NCBI GenBank assembly: GCA_036657395.1
Contig: JAVXGM010000004.1
Location: 62,001 to 126,000 of the forward strand
Source: JAVXGM01 sp036657395
Lineage (GTDB): Bacteria > Bacillota > Clostridia > Peptostreptococcales > Anaerovoracaceae
Reading direction: 5' to 3'
DNA length: 64,000 nucleotides
The notes under the pieces are model-generated. The model saw nothing but the letters and a program-made list of their open reading frames with translations. It was not told where the DNA came from and searched no databases. This document shows positions 1 to 7,780 of this stretch, in pieces. A program made the position numbers and the translations under genes. Position 1 is the stretch's first letter, and every line of letters starts with the position of its first letter.

Positions 1-633
1 AGGGTTTATGGATACCTCTACACCATTAAATCTAATCTTCTGACTTTTACCATTCGATAACTTTTTAATAGAGAGAAACTCCGCATCCTTGTGGGTTAAT
101 GCTTTGAATATGTCGCCAACTGAAACCCCATTTCTTTTCTGCTCAGCAGAGCCAATTACCCTTGCAATAAAGTGCTTCGACTTCCCTGTAATGGTAATTC
201 CATTATTCGTTATCAATCCCACCAATTTTGAATCAATTTCATTGCTAGTATCTTTGAATAGTTTGAAGTCAGATAGCGGCGTTAATTCACCCGATTTGAC
301 GAAGCCGGCATATGATTTAAATAAATTCCAATTAATATCATTATACCTTATTTTAATAAACTCTTCCATGGAGCTTGGTGCATTCATGCCAATGATGTCA
401 GTATATTTTTTATATGTAGATATGTCTTTTTCGGAAGCCACATCCTTCGCAAACTTCTTCTTCCAGTCCTCATACTTCATATCTGCAGGTACGGAATAAG
501 TCTTGCCGTCTGCACCTCTGGCAATCCTGGTAGTCCCTTCCATCCATTCATCATCCACAGCAGGCATGGTTGTAGTCCTGCACCTTGGATGAAATGGCGG
601 GGCAGTCACACCTTCCGCAAAGTCTTTAACCAT
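1..633 (-). pseudogene. Phage head morphogenesis (SPP1 gp7/Mu gpF-like) protein with toxin-like C-terminus, truncated
   Basis: An open frame runs off the left edge of the window on the minus strand. Near its start it reads APPFHPRCRTTTMPA, the signature at the end of SPP1 gp7/Mu gpF-type minor head proteins. About 150 residues follow, including a stretch (KSKHFIARVIGS, NGVSVGDIFKAL) that resembles BECR-fold nuclease domains fused to phage head proteins; that last assignment is weak. There is no proper 5' end: the frame continues upstream without a stop into the truncated neighbour at 626-853, so a deletion has probably fused two phage genes. It ends outside the window. Probably prophage debris. 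Confidence 0.6.
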
Positions 634-853
634 GGCCTTGTTCGTGGAGAAAGGCATGGATAATCTCATGCCGCAAAACTTTCTTTTGAAAATCCTCCAT
701 CTTCTCCAGGTGCATGGGATGTTCCGAAACTTTTTCAACGATTATTTTTTTTGAATACGTCTCGCACAAGCCGTTTGCCTCTTCCAGTTTTGTGTTTTCT
801 TCTTTATTCTGGTAGAGTATTTCATAATCCGTACCAAGTATGTTTACTTTCAT
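626..853 (-). pseudogene. Phage-type HExxH metallopeptidase-like protein, C-terminally truncated
   Basis: 75 codons starting MKVNILGTDYEILYQNKEE and ending RHEIIHAFLHEQGHG. The HEIIH motif and start match a small phage protein often labelled ImmA/IrrE-like or M78-like metallopeptidase, usually about 110-130 residues (family memory). Here the protein stops right after the zinc motif, where the frame of the head-protein remnant takes over, so it has probably lost its C-terminus in the same deletion. GGAGGAACA lies just upstream of the ATG. A zinc-binding role is predicted from the motif alone. Confidence 0.5.
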
Positions 854-862
854 TGTTCCTCC

Positions 863-909
863 TTTATTCCATAAGAAAAGACAGCCCGCAATTGAGCTGC
901 CTCGGTTAA
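863..909 (-). repeat. 47-bp direct repeat, copy 1 (terminator-like)
   Basis: The segment is repeated at 2084-2130 with one mismatch in 47 bp. Read on the minus strand it contains GGCAGC, a 10-base loop, GCTGTC and TTTTCTT, a plausible rho-independent terminator. It follows the small gene at 989-1213. The repeat shows that the two toxin/immunity-like remnants here arose by duplication. Confidence 0.75.
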
Positions 910-988
910 TTGATATTTGTACCCCGATACCTAAAGGTTACCAGGGTACAAATATAAAAATACCGCCACTCCTATTTAAGTGGGGGTA

Positions 989-1213
989 TTATAAAAATTC
1001 TAATTTTTCCACAATATCTTCTAATGATTCTCCACTGACTATTTTTGCACCCAATGCATCAGATATACTATTGAACGTGCACTCTTCTCCACCATATGCA
1101 ACAGAAATATCTTCTCTAGAAAATGGACAAATTGCCCCATCTACACTTAAATAGGAAAACTCTATATCTGATGCAAGCGAGTCAACTGCATTATATAATT
1201 CTTGTCTTGTCAT
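989..1213 (-). CDS. Small acidic protein, possible orphan immunity protein
   Basis: 74 residues (MTRQELYNAVDSLASDIEFS...), acidic, no signal peptide or membrane segment. I do not recognise a named family. It sits downstream of a broken phage head/toxin gene, in the place where immunity genes occur, and is followed by the terminator-like repeat. Upstream purines (GGAAGGAG) are about 15 bases from the ATG, longer than usual. An immunity role is inferred from position only. Confidence 0.5.
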   Translation of the reverse strand: MTRQELYNAVDSLASDIEFSYLSVDGAICPFSREDISVAYGGEECTFNSISDALGAKIVSGESLEDIVEKLEFL

Positions 1214-1222
1214 AATATATCA

Positions 1223-1324
1223 TCATTCTCCTTCCTTTGAATTTTCCATCAGAAGTGGAATAGTTGGAAATGAACCGTCAAATGTTTTGTCATAAAGTTC
1301 TAATGCTGTATCAAGTTTATTCAC
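1223..1324 (-). CDS. 33-residue hypothetical protein
   Basis: A GTG-started frame begins directly after the TAA of the broken gene at 1325-2083 (TAA then GTG) and reads MNKLDTALELYDKTFDGSFPTIPLLMENSKEGE. It is complete, ends in TGA just before the 989-1213 gene, and has normal coding composition. Such tight packing suggests translational coupling in the original phage or toxin operon. The family is unknown; it could be a remnant of a longer immunity protein. Confidence 0.4.
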   Translation of the reverse strand: MNKLDTALELYDKTFDGSFPTIPLLMENSKEGE

Positions 1325-2083
1325 TTACTTCACCCCTTTCAAGATTTCAAGCATAGCCTTATAGCTATTAGGAAGATAATTTTTCACGTATTCCAATGAC
1401 TCGTCTCCACAAACTACTGCACTCATGATATTTGCCCAAGCTTCTGATGCCGCTTCATATTGCCTGCAAATCGTTTTGACTTTTGCCTGATTGCTTGCAT
1501 CAAAACCCAAATCCTTATAAACCTCTTGCAATGCTTTTTTTCTTGATGTTCTTGCCATTTTATCCATGAATTTAATGTCTGTATATTTTTGATTGTAATA
1601 TCGTTCACCATGTCCCCACTTAATTCTTGACCTAGGGAACAGGCCATCAATAGCATCTTGTACTCCACTGCTCGAATTTCATTAAAGCGCAATCCTTTGA
1701 ATTTGGCTGCCGCATCAAAAAAATATCCATATTCATGTGCGAGTGCATCATATTTGTTCAGGTCGTTATGTTTAGGATAGTTGAAATTAAGAGTGTTTGA
1801 GCCTGGTGAATACGCAGCACCTTTTGAAGATGTCAACTTAACGCCCTTAATTTCATCAGCATATTTTGAATAAATCTGTCTGGCAAATGGATTTTGATGA
1901 TTGTTGATAATACTTAAATATTCACCATATTCATATTCTACCATTCCTGAATAATTTCTTTCTTTGATTCCATTGTATCACCTGGGTTGACAGGTTTCAA
2001 GCCATCATTTGAACCGTTATCAACGAAAGAATCTTTCCAGTCTTCATACTTCATATCTGCGGGAACGTTATAGTTCTTCCCGG
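1325..2083 (-). pseudogene. Second phage head/toxin fusion remnant, frameshifted
   Basis: Three reading frames carry one protein. The 5' part (near 2083-1970) reads VPADMKYEDWKDSF, parallel to VPADMKYEDWKKKF in the copy at 1-633. A shift near 1945 leads into VEYEYGEYLSIINNHQNPFA with HEYGYFFDAAA, and a second shift near 1580 leads into DKMARTSRKKALQEVYKDLG through the stop at 1325. HEYGYFF looks like a peptidase-like HExxH whose second histidine is lost. With no intact start and two shifts it is non-functional. The shared linker shows that it and the left-edge gene are paralogous cassettes. Confidence 0.65.
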
Positions 2084-2130
2084 TTTATTCCATAAGAAAA
2101 GACAGCCCGCAATTGAGCTGCCTTGGTTAA
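2084..2130 (-). repeat. 47-bp direct repeat, copy 2 (terminator-like)
   Basis: Second copy of the 863-909 repeat (46 of 47 identical). Here it follows the DUF4926-type immunity gene and abuts the broken head/toxin gene. On the minus strand it forms the same GGCAGC/GCTGTC hairpin with a T-rich tail. Confidence 0.75.
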
Positions 2131-2148
2131 CTTATATTCATTTACATT

Positions 2149-2355
2149 CTATGCCATTGGCACTATTTCCAATTCTTCCTCTGAAAACTCAGAGTAAAGA
2201 CCTTCCATTATGGTTTCACCCAACTCATCAAAAAACTCTACAGTAAAGGCTTCCCCATTTCCTAAAACATCAACAATTGTTCCTTCATATGTAGATTTAA
2301 TTCCTAAATCTGTTCTATCTTTTTTCAGTCTAACAACATCTAATTCATGTAACAT
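2149..2355 (-). CDS. DUF4926-type small protein, probable immunity protein
   Basis: 68 residues: MLHELDVVRLKKDRTDLG, then EGTIVDVLGNGEAFTVEFFDE. This is the DUF4926 pattern (a short beta-rich domain with LDVV.L, GTIV.V and VEF.D). The family often lies next to polymorphic-toxin C-termini and is thought to include immunity proteins (family knowledge). Its ATG is 4 nt from the end of a toxin C-terminal fragment (2357-2530) and a terminator-like repeat follows. It is intact while its toxin is broken, so it may be an orphan immunity gene. Confidence 0.7.
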   Translation of the reverse strand: MLHELDVVRLKKDRTDLGIKSTYEGTIVDVLGNGEAFTVEFFDELGETIMEGLYSEFSEEELEIVPMA

Positions 2356-2356
2356 G

Positions 2357-2530
2357 TTATTTTCCCGCTTTCTTTTTATTAAAAGTAATAGTAACTAATC
2401 TGGGCACTTTGGAACCTTTGTCAATTTGCCATACAGTTCTTAACGTAAGATTTCTGCTCGCTTTTCCATCCGTTTGAACATGAGTTTCATATTTAACGCC
2501 ATATTGGGTCTTTGTTTTTCGGCCTGTCGT
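2357..2530 (-). pseudogene. Toxin C-terminal fragment (DUF6883-like)
   Basis: The frame reads TKTQYGVKYETHVQTDG, then SRNLTLRTVWQIDKGSKVPRLVTITFNKKKAGK and stops 4 nt before the DUF4926 gene. The tail TVW.IDKG...RLVT resembles DUF6883-type toxin ends (family memory, not verified). It has no start and is joined in frame directly after the stop of the small gene at 2531-2668, which marks a deletion junction. Confidence 0.5.
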
Positions 2531-2668
2531 TTATTCGGCGGGCTTTTCCTTTTCTAGCAATTCTGCAACTTTTACCTTTGCTTCGTTTAGGTCTTTGCAG
2601 CCGTCCAATATCATTGCCACCATTTTTAGAATTTTATCAAACTGTTTGTCTGTCATATTTTCTTTCAC
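2531..2668 (-). CDS. 45-residue phage-type hypothetical protein
   Basis: A GTG start preceded by GGAGGAAAC gives MKENMTDKQFDKILKMVAMI, then LDGCKDLNEAKVKVAELLEKEKPAE. It is mostly helical and charged, like short proteins encoded near phage structural genes. A second possible start is the ATG at 2656. The gene is complete and its TAA abuts the toxin fragment. Function unknown. Confidence 0.5.
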   Translation of the reverse strand: MKENMTDKQFDKILKMVAMILDGCKDLNEAKVKVAELLEKEKPAE

Positions 2669-2728
2669 GTTTCCTCCTTACCCCGCTTGCCCGGTTATTA
2701 AGTTAACTTCTTAACTTAATTGTACCGC

Positions 2729-2747
2729 ACTATAGGTGTACACCTAT
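2729..2747. promoter_or_regulatory. Palindromic operator-like site, right half-site at 2959-2970
   Basis: ATAGGTGTACACCTAT at 2732-2747 is a perfect 16-bp palindrome. The 12-mer ACTATAGGTGTA (2729-2740) recurs inverted as TACACCTATAGT at 2959-2970, so matching half-sites flank the small gene at 2758-2934 on both sides. This suggests binding sites for the small protein encoded between them. The right copy directly abuts the degenerate end of the CRISPR array. Confidence 0.5.
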
Positions 2748-2757
2748 GTCAACTATT

Positions 2758-2934
2758 TTAATAGTTTTTGTTCTGTTTTATTGCGTCTCTTATCATGGCC
2801 TTTATGGCTCCCTGTTTGCTGCTCTGCTTGTCTAGCCACTCGATCACATCTGCATCTGTATTCCTGTTTAGTTTTGCCTTTATCTGGACAGTGTTTTCCT
2901 TATCATATTTATTTTGCGCTTCGTATTTTTTCAT
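2758..2934 (-). CDS. Small basic protein, possible ribbon-helix-helix-type DNA binder
   Basis: 58 residues: MKKYEAQNKYDKENTVQIKA, then DADVIEWLDKQSSKQGAIKAMIRDAIKQN. A short strand region (TVQIKAKLN) followed by two helices is the layout of Arc/MetJ-like proteins common on phages and conjugative elements. I start at the second ATG because AAGGAGATG lies just upstream; the first ATG overlaps that ribosome-binding site. Inverted 12-bp half-sites flank the gene, consistent with autoregulation. DNA binding is predicted, not proven. Confidence 0.5.
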   Translation of the reverse strand: MKKYEAQNKYDKENTVQIKAKLNRNTDADVIEWLDKQSSKQGAIKAMIRDAIKQNKNY

Positions 2935-2971
2935 AATCATCTCCTTTTCTTAATAGTATACACCTATAGTA

Positions 2972-2984
2972 GTTAAGGTTCAAC
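2972..2984 (-). repeat. Degenerate terminal CRISPR repeat fragment
   Basis: GTTAAGGTTCAAC matches the last 13 bases (as written on the plus strand) of the CRISPR repeat, but the ATTTAAATACAAC part is lost. A 34-nt spacer-like stretch separates it from the first full repeat at 3019. This is the leader-distal, oldest end of the array. Confidence 0.8.
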
Positions 2985-3018
2985 GCTTTAATAGGAAGAA
3001 TCGCAGTCGCCCTAGATG

Positions 3019-5570
3019 ATTTAAATACAACTTTTTGTTGAGGTTCAACCTGCAGGCCGAGAAGATTATCCAAAGACTGGAACGATTTAAATACAACTTT
3101 TTGTTGAGGTTCAACCAAATCGGAACGAAACTATAGAGCTGGCAAATGGGAGATTTAAATACAACTTTTTGTTAAGGTTCAACTGGGTGAAATCCGTAAT
3201 ATGGCACAAGAGGGGAAACATTTAAATACAACTTTTTGTTAAGGTTCAACTGAGATAAGACACTGGTAAGGCACAAAAGGAAAGGATTTAAATACAACTT
3301 TTTGTTAAGGTTCAACGGATATGGACGCATTGAAAGAGGAGTCGGAGGAGTATTTAAATACAACTTTTTGTTAAGGTTCAACACTTTTCCGGGTTTCTCA
3401 TTATGTTTGTATTGCTTAATTTAAATACAACTTTTTGTTAAGGTTCAACACGAAAAAATGTTGAAAAAATCAACAAAAAAGTATATTTAAATACAACTTT
3501 TTGTTAAGGTTCAACATAGTGTAATGCAAAATGTAAGCAGGTGATAATCAATTTAAATACAACTTTTTGTTAAGGTTCAACATACTTCTTTAACCTAACA
3601 CCAATACGATCATCCCTATTTAAATACAACTTTTTGTTAAGGTTCAACATTGACAAAATTAGCCGTGAACTTGATTTAATTAGATTTAAATACAACTTTT
3701 TGTTAAGGTTCAACTGACTTTTTTAAAGCTTTCTTTTATAATGTCAATAATTTAAATACAACTTTTTGTTAAGGTTCAACCTTGGCCACTATTATACTAC
3801 TGCCGGAAATATACTATTTAAATACAACTTTTTGTTAAGGTTCAACTGGAAAATTGAAGATTTATTTAAAAGGGAAGTAGGGATTTAAATACAACTTTTT
3901 GTTAAGGTTCAACTAAGCGACCTGAGTCAAAAGATTTAGGGGCTAAACTATTTAAATACAACTTTTTGTTAAGGTTCAACCTCCGCTGTAATCCCCCATT
4001 CCATTATTCTCAATAATTTAAATACAACTTTTTGTTAAGGTTCAACTCATCCGCTCATAATCCCTCACGAGCCACAAAACTATTTAAATACAACTTTTTG
4101 TTAAGGTTCAACGTAATCTATTCCGGCAGGCAATTCGCCAAACTGCTTTTATTTAAATACAACTTTTTGTTAAGGTTCAACCCCAGCCGGGACACGGAAC
4201 TCGACTCCGGGATTTTTATTTAAATACAACTTTTTGTTAAGGTTCAACATGTATCTTTCGGAAAATTGCAGCAAAAGTTTAGTATTTAAATACAACTTTT
4301 TGTTAAGGTTCAACATTGGAAAAATCGTTGGCCGGAATATTACGAAGCTAATTTAAATACAACTTTTTGTTAAGGTTCAACCATCCCAGGTAAGCCCATC
4401 GTAATATTTGTACGTAAATTTAAATACAACTTTTTGTTAAGGTTCAACGAAGCACCTCTTCATCTATAGATGCATTGCGTGAATTTAAATACAACTTTTT
4501 GTTAAGGTTCAACGTATAATGGTAAAGAAAAGGAGAGGTGCAGGGTTTAATTTAAATACAACTTTTTGTTAAGGTTCAACTTGGACAAAACCTTTAGGGA
4601 TATCGGACTCTTTTTTATTTAAATACAACTTTTTGTTAAGGTTCAACGGATGCTAACTTACGGAATGCTAACTTATGGAAGGCATTTAAATACAACTTTT
4701 TGTTAAGGTTCAACTTAAAAAAAGCGTGAATTATTTCATGTCTCAAGATTTAAATACAACTTTTTGTTAAGGTTCAACTTCGTACTCCTCTTTTCAAAAT
4801 TGTGTCAATTGTATTTAAATACAACTTTTTGTTAAGGTTCAACAAGACATCGAAAGAGCACACCATGCCGGATGTACATTTAAATACAACTTTTTGTTAA
4901 GGTTCAACTCCGATAACTTATATCACTAGCCAATTCAATAAATATTTAAATACAACTTTTTGTTAAGGTTCAACCGGCACGAACTCTGCCATCCTGCACA
5001 CCTGATATGATTTAAATACAACTTTTTGTTAAGGTTCAACCATGTCTGCCCATTCTTTTGCTAAGGGTGTTGTCTGATTTAAATACAACTTTTTGTTAAG
5101 GTTCAACTCCGGTAACTTATATCACTAGCCAATTCAATGAATATTTAAATACAACTTTTTGTTAAGGTTCAACGCTAAATCCGGCACTTCCTCCTTTGTG
5201 GCACCTGATTTAAATACAACTTTTTGTTAAGGTTCAACAGGATGGCGAAATTGTAATTAGAACAGACGAAGAAAATTTAAATACAACTTTTTGTTAAGGT
5301 TCAACGCAATCGACCCGCAGCTCAATTTGTACTTTTTGGATTTAAATACAACTTTTTGTTAAGGTTCAACAAGCTTTACATAGTTGCATATGGGCTTGTT
5401 GATAGATTTAAATACAACTTTTTGTTAAGGTTCAACAAATCGCGGCAATGCAATTTGACCGCAAAGGAAATTTATTTAAATACAACTTTTTGTTAAGGTT
5501 CAACCGTTTTGTCCGATCGCCGTGTGCTATAGTATAAAGATTTAAATACAACTTTTTGTTAAGGTTCAAC
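3019..5570 (-). CRISPR. Type I-B CRISPR array: 39 repeats, 38 spacers
   Basis: Thirty-nine 31-nt repeats. On the plus strand each starts ATTTAAATACAAC and ends AAGGTTCAAC. Spacers are 33-38 nt, mostly 35-36. The two leftmost full repeats (3019 and 3085) carry TTGAGG instead of TTAAGG, and a decayed repeat lies further left, so the left end is old and the leader is at the right (5571 onward). Transcription is therefore leftward: the crRNA-sense repeat starts GTTGAACC and ends ATTTAAAT, giving the 8-nt 5' handle expected of type I-B Cas6 cleavage. All other repeats look identical, so the array is recently active. Spacers at 4909-4943 and 5108-5142 are near duplicates (33 of 35). The spacer at 4648-4683 contains an internal near-repeat (GCTAACTTA twice). 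I saw no spacer matching this window. Confidence 0.98.
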
Positions 5571-5598
5571 CATATGGTTTTCACCGTTCAATAATTAC

Positions 5599-5626
5599 AT
5601 AATACCCTAATTACAAGTAAAATCAA
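5599..5626 (-). promoter_or_regulatory. CRISPR leader promoter
   Basis: On the minus strand, TTGATT (5626-5621), 16 nt and TATTAT (5604-5599) form a sigma-A-type promoter. It should start transcription about 20 nt before the first repeat. The region 5571-5820 is AT-rich and contains no gene; it is the leader where new spacers are added. Confidence 0.65.
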
Positions 5627-5825
5627 TAGTAAAGAGGATTTTTACCAACAAAATTTGCATTCTCTATTTATTATAGACTTTGTCCGTATAAATGTTGAAA
5701 TATCAAGTAATTTCTAGATTTAGAAATCATCATTCCTTGGTAAAATACACACCTTCTTATTTTTTCCATCCATATCAAATATTAAAATAATCTCATTTTA
5801 TTTTTACTCTTCATTGCATTTTATA

Positions 5826-5834
5826 TGATATAAT
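5826..5834 (+). promoter_or_regulatory. Extended -10 promoter of the mini-CRISPR RNA
   Basis: TGATATAAT is a perfect extended -10 element (TGn plus TATAAT). No good -35 is present, which extended -10 promoters do not require. The expected start is near 5841, only about 8 nt before the first degenerate repeat. Confidence 0.55.
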
Positions 5835-5840
5835 AATTAT

Positions 5841-5945
5841 GCTAAATAATTGAACATTAGCAAACGTTACATTTAAACAAGGAGGATCGTTGAGATGCAT
5901 TCCAACCCTATTGAACCTTAACAAGCGTTGTTTCAGCATTTGTCA
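5841..5945 (+). ncRNA. crRNA-like cas-regulating RNA (CreR-type) from a degenerate mini-CRISPR
   Basis: Two decayed repeats lie in the orientation opposite to the main array. The first, 5849-5878, matches the 31-nt repeat in about 23 columns and keeps an ATTTAAAC handle. The second, from 5910, keeps TTGAACCTTAACAA and GTTGT but has lost the handle. Between them is a 31-nt spacer, 5879-5909. Its first 18 bases, AAGGAGGATCGTTGAGAT, match AAGGAAGATCGTTGAAAT in the cas promoter (minus strand, 14673-14656) except at positions 6 and 16, and that target is preceded by TCA. Crr-like RNAs with partial spacers that guide Cascade to repress cas genes (CreR) or a toxin (CreA) are known in type I systems. 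The target here is the cas promoter, so CreR is the better analogy. Not proven to be transcribed; the 3' end is a guess. Confidence 0.75.
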
Positions 5946-5987
5946 TAGTTGATAAATTTTGAAGTAGTTTCATATTCTATATGAATT

Positions 5988-6278
5988 TTACAAAATTAAT
6001 TCCTCTCCAGTTTGTCGCTCTGACTTTCCCAGAATCTCTTCGCCAAACACGTTGCCATTCACCAATTTAATAATGCAAATGAAATCTTCCTCTTCGTTGA
6101 TAAGGTTTTTCAAATCCTTTCGTAAATTTATAAACTTAGCAGGTGTCATTTCTCCCCTAAAAACAGAAAACTGAAAATGAGATAAGTACTTTTTGCACAC
6201 CTTAAATACTTTATGTACTCGCTTTTCACCCACGTCATAAAAAACAAATGCATAATTATAATTTATAGTCTTTTTCAT
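5988..6278 (-). CDS. cas2: CRISPR-associated endonuclease Cas2
   Basis: 96 residues, the usual Cas2 length. The first strand carries the conserved aspartate (YAFVFYDVGEKR), followed by KVCKKYLSHFQFSVFRGEMT, typical of a ferredoxin-fold Cas2. Cas2 dimers bridge two Cas1 dimers to form the spacer-integration complex. It is the last gene of the cas operon: its ATG directly follows the Cas1 stop, implying coupling. Downstream lie the mini-CRISPR (antisense) and the leader. Confidence 0.95.
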   Translation of the reverse strand: MKKTINYNYAFVFYDVGEKRVHKVFKVCKKYLSHFQFSVFRGEMTPAKFINLRKDLKNLINEEEDFICIIKLVNGNVFGEEILGKSERQTGEELIL

Positions 6279-7277
6279 TTACATTCCTGCTTTCAATGAA
6301 AAAGGGATAAACTCTTTTTCCTCTAGGATATATTTAATTAATTTATAGCAATCTAATTTGATTGCAGTCCTATAGCTCACTTTTCTATTCAATGTATTAT
6401 GGGTAAATATCTTGTCAAGCCTGCCCTCAAAAGCCTCAATAAAAATCTGGCGACCCTTATCATTAAGCAAACAATAATTCACTTTTTTATCAAAATGTTT
6501 TTCCACTTGAATCTTTCTGTTATTTACAAGGTCAAAAATTGTTTTGTAGACCAGTATTGGCTTAAACACTTCACTAATGTCCAAACTTAAAGAAAACCTA
6601 CCCTCTGATGGCTCATGTAAGAAGCTAATCCGCTGATCCAAGTGGGTTTTATAAATTGCGGAGATTGTCTTAGTATATAATAGGGCATTGCCAAAGGATA
6701 TCATTGCATTTATTGGGTTATCTGGCGGACGTTTCACCCGCTTATTTAAGATGAATTCCTCTGGCAAGAAAAATTTAAAAGTTCCATAAAATCTAGCCCA
6801 TGCCTCACCTTCCGCCGCCATAAGTTCTGGAACGTTTGCTGCCTGCAAAATTCTATATCCGAATTCTTTTCTTAGCCAATCAATAGTGCCCTTCACTTCC
6901 TTTTTATCATGCTTATAGTAATGATAAAGAACCTCCTTCATATTCTCACCTATTCCTCTAACAACAGCCTTTGCAACATTAAGCCTAGAATTTTGAAAGG
7001 TTTCCACTTGCTTCACAATTAATTTTCCACTGTTATATTTGCTCCGTGGATAGAAGGTTCCACTGTATCCCTCATAGTAGTTGAAAAAATGGACTACAAC
7101 GTTATTCTTTGATAAAAAATCCAGTAGTTTTGTATTTACAGTTACCTCGGACATACAATAAATTTCTTTCGTATTTTCTATTGGTATGTATACATTTTTT
7201 CCTCCCTTTCGAAAACACAAAGAATTATCTTTTCGAGTCAGTTCTCCCATAGACATAATATATCTGGTACTTCCCAT
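6279..7277 (-). CDS. cas1: CRISPR-associated integrase Cas1 (type I-B)
   Basis: 332 residues, as expected for Cas1b. The metal-binding residues lie in MAAEGEAWARFYGTF and in FLHEPSEGRFSLSLDISEVF. Cas1 with Cas2 cuts the leader-repeat junction and integrates new spacers. No frameshift; intact adaptation genes agree with the near-identical repeats. It lies between cas4 and cas2 with a 14-nt gap after cas4. Confidence 0.96.
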   Translation of the reverse strand: MGSTRYIMSMGELTRKDNSLCFRKGGKNVYIPIENTKEIYCMSEVTVNTKLLDFLSKNNVVVHFFNYYEGYSGTFYPRSKYNSGKLIVKQVETFQNSRLNVAKAVVRGIGENMKEVLYHYYKHDKKEVKGTIDWLRKEFGYRILQAANVPELMAAEGEAWARFYGTFKFFLPEEFILNKRVKRPPDNPINAMISFGNALLYTKTISAIYKTHLDQRISFLHEPSEGRFSLSLDISEVFKPILVYKTIFDLVNNRKIQVEKHFDKKVNYCLLNDKGRQIFIEAFEGRLDKIFTHNTLNRKVSYRTAIKLDCYKLIKYILEEKEFIPFSLKAGM

Positions 7278-7291
7278 ACATCAACCTCCTA

Positions 7292-7780
7292 TCAGACAAA
7301 ACAATATTCGTAATACGCACACCTATGACAATGCTTTTTGAAAACCACTGAAGGAACATCTTGCTGATTTATCAATTCTTCAACCTGTCGAACCTTCTCT
7401 TCTAAAGCTTTCTCATTTGCCGATGTTAATTCATATACAGTTGTTTTCGCCCCCTTTTTATTTTTTTCCACAAATTCCAATTTTCCTTTTCGTATAATCC
7501 CTTTTCCCTTCAATATCCACAGGTAATACAACAGCTGCCACTTGCCTGCCTCTTCATCTGCATCCGATTTCTTTATTTCAATCAAATATTCAGGCCCAAG
7601 TTTGTCAACTTTAATCCCATCAATAGCGATTTCCGCATCATTCCGCTTATTTGCTTTCTCCTCATGAATTGCTCTTCCTATTTTCACATCTTCACTGTTA
7701 TCCTCTAATTCCAGGTGATTCCCATGTAGATAACACTGTCTTTTACAATGAAAATAGTAATTTATCAATGTTCCGTTCAT
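7292..7780 (-). CDS. cas4: CRISPR-associated exonuclease Cas4
   Basis: 162 residues. Iron-sulfur cysteines: C12 and C16 at the N-terminus (FHCKRQCYL), and C151, C154 and C160 at the C-terminus (CHRCAYYEYC). RecB-type nuclease residues appear in IAIDGIKVD and YLIEIKKSD. Cas4 trims prespacers so that only fragments with a correct PAM are integrated in the right direction. The ATG overlaps the Cas3 stop (ATGA), a sign of translational coupling. Confidence 0.94.
   Translation of the reverse strand: MNGTLINYYFHCKRQCYLHGNHLELEDNSEDVKIGRAIHEEKANKRNDAEIAIDGIKVDKLGPEYLIEIKKSDADEEAGKWQLLYYLWILKGKGIIRKGKLEFVEKNKKGAKTTVYELTSANEKALEEKVRQVEELINQQDVPSVVFKKHCHRCAYYEYCFV

Noticed and set aside
89..499. Plus-strand ORF of 136 codons at the left edge
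   Set aside because: It lies opposite the head-protein remnant on the minus strand, has no ribosome-binding site and a low-complexity product.
4032..4223. Short ORFs running through CRISPR repeats
   Set aside because: They only translate repeat units (repeating residues such as LLRFN and LNLNKKLYLN) and span unrelated spacers.
3019..5570. Self-targeting spacers against the phage remnants or genes in this window
   Set aside because: I compared spacers by eye with the coding regions and found no convincing match; a proper search is needed to be certain.
5895..5921. Eight-codon ORF with a ribosome-binding site as a gene
   Set aside because: It lies wholly in the guide spacer and the second decayed repeat; the match to the cas promoter explains this sequence better. 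Kept as a low-priority finding.
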